A DNA stretch of 64,000 bases, taken from Hymenobacter terrestris. Lineage in GTDB: Bacteria > Bacteroidota > Bacteroidia > Cytophagales > Hymenobacteraceae. The position numbers and the translations under genes are program-made. Position 1 is the first letter of the stretch; each line of letters opens with the position of its first letter. Positions 17,466 to 26,591 of the stretch are shown here, in pieces. The notes beneath the pieces were generated by a model. That model was given only the letters and a program-made list of their open reading frames with translations. It had not been told where the DNA came from and did no database searches. Where the stretch lies: the NCBI RefSeq assembly GCF_013377905.1, contig NZ_JABKAV010000010.1:1-64000 (forward strand). The letters are read 5' to 3'.

Positions 17466-19217
17466 TTGCTGTCGGCGGCGGGGCTGGGGCTGCCGCTCAC
17501 GCTGGCCCTGGCCCTCACGGCCGAGCGGTATAGCTGGCGGCCGGGTATGCTCATGGCGGGGCAACTGTGGGCATTAGCGCTGCTGGGGCTCTGGTACGCA
17601 CTGGCCCCCGCCGAGCCCAATATCGTTTGGGCGCTACGGTTAGTGTTACTACTACTGGCGGCCCATTTGGCCGTGGCGGCCGGCCCTTACCTGGCCGAGC
17701 TGCGCGGCACGGCCGATACGCCGGGCTTCTGGCGCTACAACAAAACCTTGTTTCTACGGATTCTGACAGCCGGGCTCTACTCGGGTGTGCTGTTCGGGGG
17801 CTGCGCGCTGGCGTTGCTGGCCATCGATAACCTGTTTGGCGTGGAGCTGGACGGCCGCTGGTATGGCTACCTGTTTGTGGGGCTGGCCACGGTGTTCAAT
17901 ACCTGGTTTTTCCTGGCTGGCGTGCCCATTAGCTTTGCAGCTCTGGAGCAGCCAACGCCCTACCCCAAGGGCCTGAAGGTTTTCACCCAGTTCGTGCTGC
18001 TGCCGCTGGTTGTGCTCTACTTCGCGATTCTCTACGCTTACCTGGGCCGCATTCTGCTCACCTGGATACTGCCGCAGGGCTGGGTTTCGGTGCTGGTGCT
18101 GGCATTGGCGGTGGCCGGCATCTTCGCGCTGCTCCTCATTCACCCCATCCGGGAGGCCGTCGAAAATGCCTGGATTAGCACGTTTGCCCGCTGGTTCTAC
18201 CGGGCGCTATTCCCGCTGCTGGGGCTGCTGGCCGTAGCCATCGGCACCCGCATCAGCGAGTACGGCATCACGGAGGAACGCTACTTCGTGCTGCTGCTGG
18301 CCGGCTGGCTGCTGGGTATGGCGACCTACTTTCTGTGGCGCCGGGGCCAGGGCATCATCTGGATTCCGGCCTCGCTGGGGCTGCTGGCCCTGCTGGCTGC
18401 CGGCGGGCCCTGGGGCGCGTTTGCCGTGGCCGAGCGCAGCCAGCTCGGGCAGCTGCGCGAAATCAGCCAGCAGTTCAACCTGCTGCAAAATGGCCACCTC
18501 GACAGCGCCGCCCAGCGGCAGCCGAATCTCCCTTTTAAGGCGCGGCAACGTTTAAGCTCCGTTTTCGATTTTTTTGCTGACCGTGACGCGCTATCTACCC
18601 TGCAACCGTTGTTCGTAGCCTCGCTCACGCCGCCCGATTCGGTGCGCCGCAAGCCCAATAGGCTGGAAAGCAACTGGCGTCAGAACCGTCTGTTTACCCT
18701 CACGGGCTACGACCGGGTTTCGCGCTATGTGACCGAAAGCAGTTCCCGCGAGTCAGCCCAGCGGGTAAATTTTGGGACGGAAAGAAATGACGATACCAGC
18801 GAAGTGTACGACTTGGGCAACGGCCGCTACTGGCTCAACGATATCAATGTGCACGAATATAACGGGGGTACTGCTGCAGGTAAGGTAGTAGCCCGAATTC
18901 GGGTGGCCGGGGCCGATAGTTTCCGGTTACGGGCGCTCCGTTACGGGCAGCAGTTGTTAGTAGAGCAGCGCCAGGGCATGGGCCGCTGGCAGCCGCGCTT
19001 GTCGGTGTCGCCGGGTGCGCTGGCCGATTCGCTCGCTGCCGTCCATGGCCGTAGCCTCGTCGATTACCGCGTCAATTTGACCGTGAAAGACCTTAACCTC
19101 CGCGCCGCCAGCTCCACCCTCAGCCTGCAGCTTTACCTAACCGATTTAACCCGCGAGCAGCAGGGCGACACGGTACGCTACAACTACCAGGCCCGCGCGC
19201 TGCTGGAGGTGAGGTAA
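17466..19217 (+). CDS. DUF4153 multi-pass membrane protein (5' end disrupted)
   Basis: A 583-codon open frame coding for a DUF4153-type membrane protein. At least ten hydrophobic segments fill residues 1-330 (for example LAAHLAVAAGPYLAEL and the loop RYNKTLFLRILTAGLYSGVL). A soluble C-terminal half of about 240 residues follows, with RVSRYVTESS and YWLNDINVHEY. The position given is the first possible TTG after an in-frame TAG; the expected N-terminus lies upstream in a shifted frame (17299-17465). The long intact frame suggests either recent inactivation or internal initiation. Function unknown. Confidence 0.72.
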   Translation: MLSAAGLGLPLTLALALTAERYSWRPGMLMAGQLWALALLGLWYALAPAEPNIVWALRLVLLLLAAHLAVAAGPYLAELRGTADTPGFWRYNKTLFLRILTAGLYSGVLFGGCALALLAIDNLFGVELDGRWYGYLFVGLATVFNTWFFLAGVPISFAALEQPTPYPKGLKVFTQFVLLPLVVLYFAILYAYLGRILLTWILPQGWVSVLVLALAVAGIFALLLIHPIREAVENAWISTFARWFYRALFPLLGLLAVAIGTRISEYGITEERYFVLLLAGWLLGMATYFLWRRGQGIIWIPASLGLLALLAAGGPWGAFAVAERSQLGQLREISQQFNLLQNGHLDSAAQRQPNLPFKARQRLSSVFDFFADRDALSTLQPLFVASLTPPDSVRRKPNRLESNWRQNRLFTLTGYDRVSRYVTESSSRESAQRVNFGTERNDDTSEVYDLGNGRYWLNDINVHEYNGGTAAGKVVARIRVAGADSFRLRALRYGQQLLVEQRQGMGRWQPRLSVSPGALADSLAAVHGRSLVDYRVNLTVKDLNLRAASSTLSLQLYLTDLTREQQGDTVRYNYQARALLEVR

Positions 19218-19298
19218 GCCAGTGCCGGGGCGGCGCGAAAACCAAGCTGTTGAGTACGCTGGGCTTGGAGCCATATTTTTCAAGCCTTTTTTTACTCA

Positions 19299-19516
19299 TT
19301 ATCCGCTCGTTAATAAGCTGATAATGTCTCTGATTTTTTGGACGTTAGCTTCTGCTTCGGCACGTAGGTGGGGCAGGAGTTGGGGCCCATAATTGCGCTG
19401 GCAATCCGCAGCCGCATAATGGTCGTAACTTTCGCTGGACAGTGCGGAATTAGACGCCAGCTGGCCGTTGGGACAGTGGCACCTTTTACGCTGGCGCTTA
19501 CCTGAAAACCATTCGC
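19299..19516 (-). pseudogene. Possible zinc-ribbon gene remnant
   Basis: Within the 350-bp gap before arsM, the minus strand has 72 open codons with no ATG, GTG or TTG near the front, and an in-frame TAG just upstream. The translation contains KRQRKRCHCPNGQLAS, like a small SEC-C or zinc-ribbon motif. A charged helical end, LRAEAEANVQKIRDII, precedes the stop. It looks like the 3' remnant of a decayed gene. The family is not identified. Confidence 0.3.
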
Positions 19517-19567
19517 CTATTCCCGTGCTTACCAGCGCATTCCTCCTTTCATTCGACTTCCTCTCTC

Positions 19568-20617
19568 ATGGAGCAAAATATTCAGCAGCAGGTACAGGAC
19601 TATTACGGCCGCGAACTGACCACCAGCCAGGACCTGAAAACCAACGCCTGCTGCACCGATGATATTCCGACCGCCCACAAGCGAATTCTAGCCACGCTGG
19701 AGTCGGAGGTGCTGGAGAAATACTACGGCTGCGGCGTGTGCGTGCCCTCGGCCGTGGAGGGCCTCACGGTGCTCGACCTGGGCTCGGGCTCGGGCCGCGA
19801 CGTGTACTTGCTCTCGAAGCTGGTGGGCGAGCAGGGCCGCGTAATCGGGGTGGACATGACGGAGGAGCAGCTGGCCGTGGCCAACCGCAACATTGCCGCC
19901 CACACCACCAAATTCGGCTACGCCAAGCCCAACGTGGAATTCCGCCACGGCTACATCGAAGACCTGGCCTCCGCCGGCATCGAGGACAACAGCGTGGACC
20001 TGGTGGTGAGCAACTGCGTACTCAACCTGAGCACCGACAAAGCCGCTACCTACCGCGAAATTTTCCGGGTGCTGAAGCCCGGCGGCGAGCTATTTATTGC
20101 CGACGTATTTGCCGACCGCCGCATTTCCGAGAGCCTGCGCCAGGACCCGGTGCTCTACGGCGAGTGCCTGAGCGGTGCCCTCTATACCGAGGATTTCCGC
20201 CGCCTGCTGCGCGATTTGGGCGTGAATGATTACCGCCTCATGAGCCAGCGCCGCCTCACCATCGACAACGAGGAAATCGAGCAGAAAGTGGGTAACATCA
20301 AGTTCTACTCGCTCACGGTACGCGCCTTTAAGCTGGCCCTGGAAGACCAGTGCGAGGACTACGGCCAGGTGGCCACCTACCTCGGCACCCTGCCCGACGA
20401 GCCCAACGGCTTCACCCTCGACGACCACCACCACTTCGAAACCGGCCGGCCTATGCTGGTGTGCGGCAACACCGCCGACATGCTCGCCCTCACCCGTTTC
20501 GGTGCCCACTTCCGCCTCGACGGGGCCAAGGACCGGCACTTCGGCTTGTTTCCCTGCGGGCCGGTAGCCACCACGGCCAGCAGCTCCTCCGACGACACCA
20601 CCGGCAGCTGCTGCTAA
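19568..20617 (+). CDS. arsM: Arsenite S-adenosylmethionine methyltransferase
   Basis: A 349-residue ArsM-type methyltransferase that methylates trivalent arsenic using SAM. The class I SAM-binding motif is LDLGSGSGRD near residues 69-78. Candidate arsenic-binding cysteines are the CC at 28-29, CGVC at 55-58 and the Cys in VSNCVLNLS. The C-terminus ends SCC after a Ser/Asp-rich linker. The radical SAM gene arsS follows 60 bp downstream, the usual arrangement for arsenosugar synthesis. No ArsR-like repressor is seen next to it. Confidence 0.9.
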   Translation: MEQNIQQQVQDYYGRELTTSQDLKTNACCTDDIPTAHKRILATLESEVLEKYYGCGVCVPSAVEGLTVLDLGSGSGRDVYLLSKLVGEQGRVIGVDMTEEQLAVANRNIAAHTTKFGYAKPNVEFRHGYIEDLASAGIEDNSVDLVVSNCVLNLSTDKAATYREIFRVLKPGGELFIADVFADRRISESLRQDPVLYGECLSGALYTEDFRRLLRDLGVNDYRLMSQRRLTIDNEEIEQKVGNIKFYSLTVRAFKLALEDQCEDYGQVATYLGTLPDEPNGFTLDDHHHFETGRPMLVCGNTADMLALTRFGAHFRLDGAKDRHFGLFPCGPVATTASSSSDDTTGSCC

Positions 20618-20677
20618 GCCGGCTGCGGCCGGCGGCACGTTGCTGCGGCGCTTCCAACTTTTTCTCTCCCTGAGTCT

Positions 20678-21727
20678 ATGATTAAGTCCCTCAAGGCCAC
20701 CGGCAACCAACTGGCCGACTCTGCCTTCCAACTCACCGTGCTCAGTCGGGAGGAAGCCGATACGCACCACCAACCGCGCTTTCACGAGAAGCTGCGCGGT
20801 GCTGGATTTTTTCCGCTGCGGCCGGTGGCGCCCGCCGTAATGCAAATCAACGTGGGCAAAATGTGCAACCAAGTGTGCAACCATTGCCACGTAGATGCCG
20901 GCCCCGACCGCAAGGAAATCATGACCCGCGAAACGATGCAGCTCTGCCTCGATGCGCTGGCCCAGACCGACATTGCCACGGTAGACCTCACCGGCGGCGC
21001 TCCGGAAATGAACCCCGATTTCCGCTGGTTTGTGGAGCAAATCAGCCTGCTGGGCCGCAAGGTGCTGGTGCGCTGTAACCTCACCATCATCGTAGCCAAC
21101 AAAAAGTACCACAGCCTGCCCGAGTTCTTCAAGCTGCACGGCGTAGAAGTAGTGAGCTCGCTGCCGTGCTACACCGCCGAAAACACCGACAAGCAGCGCG
21201 GCGACGGCGTGTTTGAGGATTCCATCAAAGCGCTGAAAATGCTTAACGCCGTGGGCTACGGCCAAGAGGGCTCAGGCTTGGTGCTGAATCTGGTGTACAA
21301 CCCCGTTGGCGCGTCGCTGCCCGGCCCGCAGGCCGGTTTGCAGGCCGATTACAAGCGGGCCCTGTCGCGGGATTTCGGCATCGTCTTCAACGAACTGTAT
21401 GCCATCACCAACCTGCCCGTGAGCCGCTACCTCGACTACCTCATCGAGTCGGGCCAGTACGCCGGCTACATGGAAAAGCTGGTGAATGCCTTCAATCCGG
21501 CGGCGGCGGCCAGCGTGATGTGCCGCGACACCATCTCGGTAAGCTGGGACGGCGGCCTCTACGACTGCGACTTCAACCAGATGCTGGACCTGCACGTGGC
21601 CAGCCCCTCGCGCCACATCCGCGACTTTGATGCCGCCGCCCTTGCCGGGCGCGCCATCGTGGTAAACCAGCACTGCTACGGCTGCACCGCTGGTGCGGGC
21701 TCCAGCTGCGGCGGCACCGTGGTATAA
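20678..21727 (+). CDS. arsS: Arsenosugar biosynthesis radical SAM protein
   Basis: A 349-residue radical SAM enzyme of the ArsS family, which adds a 5'-deoxyadenosyl group to methylated arsenic. The [4Fe-4S] motif CNQVCNHC (C63, C67, C70) sits after MQINVGK, and DLTGGAPEMNP is the GGE-like SAM motif. Later cysteines in MCRDTISV, YDCDFNQML and the terminal CYGCTAGAGSSCGG are typical of this Cys-rich family. It is paired with arsM and ends at a strong terminator, so the two form a compact transcription unit. Confidence 0.92.
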   Translation: MIKSLKATGNQLADSAFQLTVLSREEADTHHQPRFHEKLRGAGFFPLRPVAPAVMQINVGKMCNQVCNHCHVDAGPDRKEIMTRETMQLCLDALAQTDIATVDLTGGAPEMNPDFRWFVEQISLLGRKVLVRCNLTIIVANKKYHSLPEFFKLHGVEVVSSLPCYTAENTDKQRGDGVFEDSIKALKMLNAVGYGQEGSGLVLNLVYNPVGASLPGPQAGLQADYKRALSRDFGIVFNELYAITNLPVSRYLDYLIESGQYAGYMEKLVNAFNPAAAASVMCRDTISVSWDGGLYDCDFNQMLDLHVASPSRHIRDFDAAALAGRAIVVNQHCYGCTAGAGSSCGGTVV

Positions 21728-21753
21728 GCAACCAGTTGCATTAATTGGTATGA

Positions 21754-21792
21754 GAAAGGCCGACCAGTTCTACTGGTCGGCCTTTCTTTTTT
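21754..21792 (+). terminator. Intrinsic terminator after arsS
   Basis: 15-bp arms starting GAAAGGCCGACCAGT, loop TCT, then a run of T. It closes the arsM-arsS unit. Confidence 0.9.
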
Positions 21793-21836
21793 ACGGGTAT
21801 TGGCGGCGGCGCTAAAAACCCAAACGACCACAAACC

Positions 21837-21936
21837 AGAACGTCATGCTGAGCGGAGCCGAAGCATCTCTATCGCTTCGCTGAACAACTGTAACGAAGCG
21901 GTAGAGATGCTTCGGCTCCGCTCAGCATGACGTTCT
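21837..21936. repeat. Family A long palindrome, copy 2
   Basis: Arms of about 43 bp beginning AGAACGTCATGCTGAGCGGA, nearly perfect (one T/G mispair), with a 14-nt loop. It lies just downstream of the TonB-dependent receptor gene. Confidence 0.85.
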
Positions 21937-21969
21937 TTTTGCTGCGGATGCTTTCGCCTGAGAACCGCG

Positions 21970-24900
21970 CTAATTAAACGAGTAGCGCAGGCCCAGCTGC
22001 CCCTGCCAGCGCGAGTTGATGGGGTCGGTTTGCCAGGGCGTGCTGGTAGGCTCTTTGAACTGGTACACCGGCTTGTTGTTCTCGATGCGCAGGAAATTGA
22101 GCAGGGCGTAGCCCGAGTTGTTGATGTTCGGCACGAAGTACTGACGGCCCCAGTCGTTGCTTAGCAGGTTGCCCAGGTTAAGCACGTCGAGGGTGATTTC
22201 CAGGCGCTGGGTGCCGGCTTGAGTGAGGGGCAGCTTGGCGGTGAGGCGCAGGTCGAGCTGCTGGACCCAGGGCGTGCGGGCCGCGTTGCGCTCGGCGTAG
22301 CTGCCGCGGCGGCCCGACAGGTAAGGGCTGTTTTTGATATACTGGTCGAGCTGGTCGTATTGCTGCGCCGCCGACACCGGCGCGGAGCCCGTGATGGGTG
22401 CCAGCACGATGTCTTCGGGACTGCGTGGAATAAACAGCAGGTCGTTTTTGGCCGAGCCGTCGCGGTTCACGTCGCCCTCATACACGAAGGAAAACGGACT
22501 GCCCGAGCGCGCAATGTACACCAGGCTGGCCCCGAGGTTGACCCTCCGCACGTTCAGATTATAATACACGTTGCCGATGAACTTGTGGCGCAGGTCGAAG
22601 TTGGAATAGGCCAGGGCGGGGCTGTTGGCCACCAATGATTGGTTCCACTCGTAGTTGGCGGCCGGCGACACGCGCACGCCGTTCACCAGGTCCTTGCTCT
22701 GGCCATAGCTGTAGCCGGCGTAGGCTTCCAGGCGGTTCTGGATGCGCTTGCTGAGCGTGAAGGTGGCGTTGTAGTTGTAGCCTTGGTCAGTGTTGCGCAT
22801 GACAAAGACGTTGGTAAACGCGGGGTCGATTTTGGCCGCGCTGCCGGTGTTGGTGAAGTAGGGCCGGTTGTCGGCGCCGGCGAAGGTGGATTTGGCATCC
22901 TTGAAATTGATGGACTGAAACAGCATGCCCGCCACCACTTTCGAGTACAGGCCCTCGACTGTGAAGGTGAAATCGTAGGGCAGCTTGACATCAAAGGCCA
23001 GCGTGGATTTCCAGTCGCGCGGCAGCTTGAAATCGTTGTCAACCAGGTTGATTTCGGCAATGCCGGGCTGCACCGACTGCAGCGCCGACAGGTCCTCGGC
23101 AATGGGCAGGGCGCCGGTGGGGCGGAAGTCGATGTTGTTGTAGCGGTTGCCCGACACGTAGTGCGCGTAGGCGTACCACACAAACGGAATGCGCCCCGTG
23201 AACAGCCCCGAGCCCCCGCGCACCTGCACGGTATTGGCCTCGTTGAGCTGATAGTTGAAGCTGAGGCGGGGGTTGAACTGCGGCACGCCGCCAAACTTGT
23301 TCTGGTACTGCGCAAACTCCGGGTTCCGGGCCACGGCTGGGTTCACGGGTATCTTATCGGGGTGCAGCTGCATGTCGAGGCGCAGGCCCAGCTGCAGGCT
23401 CAGGCGGTCGGTTGGGCGGTAGTCGTCCTGGGCGTAAGCGCTGAGCAGCAGCACCCGGTAATCGGCCGAGGGCTGGGTTTTGTTGAAGGCCGCGTCGTTG
23501 TTTTCGGTGTTGTACACGCCGCGCACGCGGTTGGGGCGGTTGGCCAGGAACGCATCTACCGAGGGGTATTGCCAGCGGCCATTGAAGGCCGTCAGGAAGC
23601 GGTATTCGATGTTGTTAAGCTCGTTGGAAGTGCCGAAAGTGAGCGTGTGCTTGTCCTTGAAAATCGTCAGGTTGTCGGTCAGTTGCGTGGTGCTCACGCT
23701 GGAGCCGTAGATGGCCGCCTCGCGGTAGGTGCCCGCGTAAATGATGGTGGAGGCGTTGTAGTTGATTTCGAGGTGCGGAAACAGGCGGTTCTGGTAGCTG
23801 CGGTCTTCGTTCACGGTGTTGTAGCCGGCAATCAGCTGGTTCGAAACCCGGTTGTTGAACGTACTTTTCAGCTCGGCCACCAGGCTGTTGGTGCGGCTGT
23901 TGTGGCGGAAGCCCTGGTTGCCGTAGTTGAGCACCGTGGGCGAGCGTTCGAGGTTGTCGGCGAAGCCGGCCACGTAGTTGTCGCGCAGCGTGAGACGGTG
24001 CTTGTCGGAGATGTTGTAGTCGAAGCGCAGCAAAAACTTGTCGCTGTTGCGCCGGATAGATGCGCGGCCAAACGTGCCGGGGTCGTAACCGTATTCCGAC
24101 TTCAAAAAATCGCTCACCTGCTGGGCCACCTCCAGCGGCACGCCGGCGTCGGGGGTGCCAGGCGCGAAGGATACCGGCTCCTCGCGGCGCTGCAGCTCGT
24201 AGTTGCCGAAGAAAAACAGCTTGTTTTTGATGATGGGCCCACCCAGGCTGGCGCCCGACTGGATGTCGTAATACTTGTCGATGGGCGTGCGCAGGCCGTC
24301 CACGCTCCGGCCCGTGAGCACTTGGTTGCGGCCGTAGCTGTACACGCTGCCGGCAAACCGGTTGGTGCCGCTCTTGGTCACGGCGTTGATGTTGGCCCCC
24401 GTGAAGTTGCCCAGTGTGACGTTGAAAGGCGAAATCACGACCGAAATTTCGTCGATGGCATCGAGCGAAATGGGCTGGGTACCAGCCAGCGCGCCGGGCG
24501 TGCCCGCCGCTACCGAACCCGCCGCGCCGCTCGACGGCTCCTGAAACCCGAGCACGTCGTTGGTGGCCATGCCATCAATGCTCAGGTTGTTGAAGCGGTA
24601 GTTGGAGCCGCCGAAGGAGTTCTTGTTGCCCTGCGGCATCAGCTTGGTGAGGTCGCCGAGGCTGCGGTTCACCGTGGGCGTGTTCTGGATGGCCGTCTGC
24701 CCCAGGTGGTAAGCCTGACCGTTTTTGTCGGTCGTAAAAGGGTCACTTTTGTTGGCTGTCACCTGCACGTCGGCCAGTTCGGTGCTAGTTTCGCGCAGCG
24801 TGAACGTCTGGCGGGCCACTTTGCCCAGGCTCAGGTATAGCTCCGTTTTGGTTTCGGTGGTGTAGCCCACGTAGCTCACCTGCACCTGGTAGGGCCCGCC

Positions 24901-25113
24901 GGGTTTGAGGTTGTTGAGCTGGAACTTGCCGCTCGGGTCCGACTGCGTGCCGCTACGGGTGCCCGTGGGTACGTGCGTCAGCACCACCGTGGCGCCGGGA
25001 ATACCGCTTCCGTCCTGGCCTTCCACCTGGCCCTCAAAAGCACTGGTTGTGAGTTGGGCGAACGTGAGCAGCGGTAGAAAGGCGGCCAGCAGCAGGAGTA
25101 GGAGTGTTTTCAC
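21970..25113 (-). CDS. TonB-dependent receptor with carboxypeptidase-regulatory domain (Oar-like)
   Basis: A 1047-residue outer-membrane receptor. A signal peptide (residues 1-19, ending TFAQ) is followed by a carboxypeptidase-regulatory-like beta-sandwich (about 25-110: GQDGSGIPGATVVLTH, then SDPSGKFQLNNL). Next comes a plug domain (about 115-260, with NNLSIDGMATND), then a long beta-barrel ending in an aromatic-rich LRYSFN. This layout matches Oar-like TonB-dependent receptors rather than SusC, and no SusD partner is present. Ligand unknown. The gene is bracketed by two copies of the same long palindrome. Confidence 0.88.
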   Translation of the reverse strand: MKTLLLLLLAAFLPLLTFAQLTTSAFEGQVEGQDGSGIPGATVVLTHVPTGTRSGTQSDPSGKFQLNNLKPGGPYQVQVSYVGYTTETKTELYLSLGKVARQTFTLRETSTELADVQVTANKSDPFTTDKNGQAYHLGQTAIQNTPTVNRSLGDLTKLMPQGNKNSFGGSNYRFNNLSIDGMATNDVLGFQEPSSGAAGSVAAGTPGALAGTQPISLDAIDEISVVISPFNVTLGNFTGANINAVTKSGTNRFAGSVYSYGRNQVLTGRSVDGLRTPIDKYYDIQSGASLGGPIIKNKLFFFGNYELQRREEPVSFAPGTPDAGVPLEVAQQVSDFLKSEYGYDPGTFGRASIRRNSDKFLLRFDYNISDKHRLTLRDNYVAGFADNLERSPTVLNYGNQGFRHNSRTNSLVAELKSTFNNRVSNQLIAGYNTVNEDRSYQNRLFPHLEINYNASTIIYAGTYREAAIYGSSVSTTQLTDNLTIFKDKHTLTFGTSNELNNIEYRFLTAFNGRWQYPSVDAFLANRPNRVRGVYNTENNDAAFNKTQPSADYRVLLLSAYAQDDYRPTDRLSLQLGLRLDMQLHPDKIPVNPAVARNPEFAQYQNKFGGVPQFNPRLSFNYQLNEANTVQVRGGSGLFTGRIPFVWYAYAHYVSGNRYNNIDFRPTGALPIAEDLSALQSVQPGIAEINLVDNDFKLPRDWKSTLAFDVKLPYDFTFTVEGLYSKVVAGMLFQSINFKDAKSTFAGADNRPYFTNTGSAAKIDPAFTNVFVMRNTDQGYNYNATFTLSKRIQNRLEAYAGYSYGQSKDLVNGVRVSPAANYEWNQSLVANSPALAYSNFDLRHKFIGNVYYNLNVRRVNLGASLVYIARSGSPFSFVYEGDVNRDGSAKNDLLFIPRSPEDIVLAPITGSAPVSAAQQYDQLDQYIKNSPYLSGRRGSYAERNAARTPWVQQLDLRLTAKLPLTQAGTQRLEITLDVLNLGNLLSNDWGRQYFVPNINNSGYALLNFLRIENNKPVYQFKEPTSTPWQTDPINSRWQGQLGLRYSFN

Positions 25114-25151
25114 GCGAAAGGGGTAAGTAGGGGAGGGAATTGAGTCGGCGT

Positions 25152-25244
25152 GTCATGCTGAGCGCAGTCGAAGCATCTCTACCGCTTCGTTGGATTACTA
25201 CCGCAACGAAGCGGTAGAGATGCTTCGACTGCGCTCAGCATGAC
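25152..25244. repeat. Family A long palindrome, copy 3 (perfect arms)
   Basis: Perfect 41-bp arms beginning GTCATGCTGAGCGCAGTCGA around an 11-nt loop, in the gap between the receptor and phosphate transporter genes. Confidence 0.87.
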
Positions 25245-25272
25245 GTTCTGTTTTTGGTCTTTAGAAGGCCCA

Positions 25273-26388
25273 TCACTGGCCCAGCGTGTGGAAGGCGTAG
25301 TAGAAGCCCGCGCTCAGCAGCGCGGCCACCGGCAGCGTGAGCAGCCACGACAGCCCGATTTTGGCAATCTCGCGGGAGTTGGCCGTGCCGTTTACCAGTC
25401 CGATGCCATAGATGCTGCCCACCGATACGTGCGTGGTGGATACCGGCAGGCCAAATTTGCTGGCTGCAATCACCAGCAGGCTCGTTATCAAATTGGCTGT
25501 GAATCCCTGGCCGTGGTTGAGTTTCGATATCTTCTTGCTCATGGTGTCGGCCACTTTCCGCGCATTCAGCAAGCCGCCAATGGCCATGGCCACGGCCAGA
25601 ATAAGGACGTTGACGGGCATGGCGAAGAACTTGCACAACAGCAGCAGTCCCACCAGCTTGGGCGTGTCGTTGAGGCCGCGGGCAAAGCTCATGGCCGCGG
25701 CGCTGGCGTAGTGCAGGTTGTTGATCAGGGGCTGAAAGTTCAGGCCGATGAACTGGCCCTGGTAGAGGTTCTGGCATTCGGCCTGGGTGCCCGTGCCGGC
25801 TCGTAGCGTGGGCAGCGTCGTGAAGGCCGCAGTAGGCACCGAGGCCACTGGCACCCAGGCGTCGCCCACGCACACGCACGATGCTTCGGTGATGCCCGCC
25901 GCCCGGCGGCCCTGCCGAAACAGCACGTACACCAGGCTACCCAGCACCACGGCCAGTACCGGCCCCAGAATGAGCGGCAGAAAAAAGCTGGCCCCCAGCT
26001 TGGCAAAATTCACCGCCGTGCCCACTGCCACCAGTCCGGCCCCCACCAACGCGCCCACCAGCCCGTGCGTGGTAGAAATAGGAAAGCCAAACCGCGTGGC
26101 CAGCAGCACCGTGACGCCCGCCGCCAGCGCTACCGACAGCGTGAACTCAACCGACTGAATAATATCGTCGGGCACCAGCCCTTTGCCCGAGAAGTTCTTA
26201 ATCAGCTCCTCGGCAAAAAAATACGAGCAGATGGAGCCGGCAAACGTAGCCACCGTGGCCAAAATCAGGGCCGGGCGGTAGGCCATTGTACCGCTGCCCC
26301 ACAGCGTAGCTACGCCCTTAAAGTTGTCGTTGGCGCCGTTGGAGTACGTGAGCAGCAGAACCGCCAGAAACAGGAACAGAAGCAGCAT
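25273..26388 (-). CDS. PiT-family inorganic phosphate transporter
   Basis: A 371-residue membrane protein with the two inverted PiT signature repeats: SNGANDNFKGVATL near residues 16-29 and RGLNDTPKLVGLLLL near 215. FPISTTHGLVGALVG and LPVSTTHVSVGSIYG are the paired STTH motifs. PiT carriers import metal-phosphate with protons or sodium at low affinity. The central loop includes an unusual stretch with two Cys (ASCVCVGDAW). It stands alone, with the guaA terminator just upstream. Confidence 0.92.
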   Translation of the reverse strand: MLLLFLFLAVLLLTYSNGANDNFKGVATLWGSGTMAYRPALILATVATFAGSICSYFFAEELIKNFSGKGLVPDDIIQSVEFTLSVALAAGVTVLLATRFGFPISTTHGLVGALVGAGLVAVGTAVNFAKLGASFFLPLILGPVLAVVLGSLVYVLFRQGRRAAGITEASCVCVGDAWVPVASVPTAAFTTLPTLRAGTGTQAECQNLYQGQFIGLNFQPLINNLHYASAAAMSFARGLNDTPKLVGLLLLCKFFAMPVNVLILAVAMAIGGLLNARKVADTMSKKISKLNHGQGFTANLITSLLVIAASKFGLPVSTTHVSVGSIYGIGLVNGTANSREIAKIGLSWLLTLPVAALLSAGFYYAFHTLGQ

Positions 26389-26410
26389 AGGGAGCGGTAC
26401 TAAAAAGCCT

Positions 26411-26447
26411 AAGCAAAAGCCCCACGCCAGATACCGGCGTGGGGCTT
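26411..26447 (-). terminator. Terminator of guaA (minus strand)
   Basis: AAGCCCCACGCC (26417-26428) pairs with GGCGTGGGGCTT (26436-26447) across a 7-nt loop. On the minus strand it is followed by TTTTGCTT. Confidence 0.78.
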
Positions 26448-26591
26448 ATGGGGCAATCTACGGCGGTATTCCGACCGTTGGTTTCACCGGCTCAGGAAAT
26501 AGTTTCCGGCTGGCTCGTGGCGCAACACCAATCGAAGTACAGCGCAGCTACACCTCGCCCTTCGGGCCGAATCAAGGCGTGCGGTTTCCGC

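Noticed and set aside
17400-17466. TAG in the DUF4153 gene as a recoded codon
   Set aside because: No pyrrolysine machinery or recoding signal is visible, and a frameshift lies just upstream; decay or sequence error is simpler.
20090-21265. 391-codon minus-strand open frame over arsM and arsS
   Set aside because: It crosses two well-supported genes on the other strand and shows no motif.
20678-21727. arsS as a selenoprotein
   Set aside because: The reading frame has ordinary Cys codons and no in-frame TGA or SECIS-like element was seen.
22639-24840. 733-codon plus-strand open frame
   Set aside because: It is antisense to the TonB-dependent receptor, low in complexity (Val/Gly/His/Ala-rich) and lacks any domain; long mirror frames are expected in GC-rich DNA.
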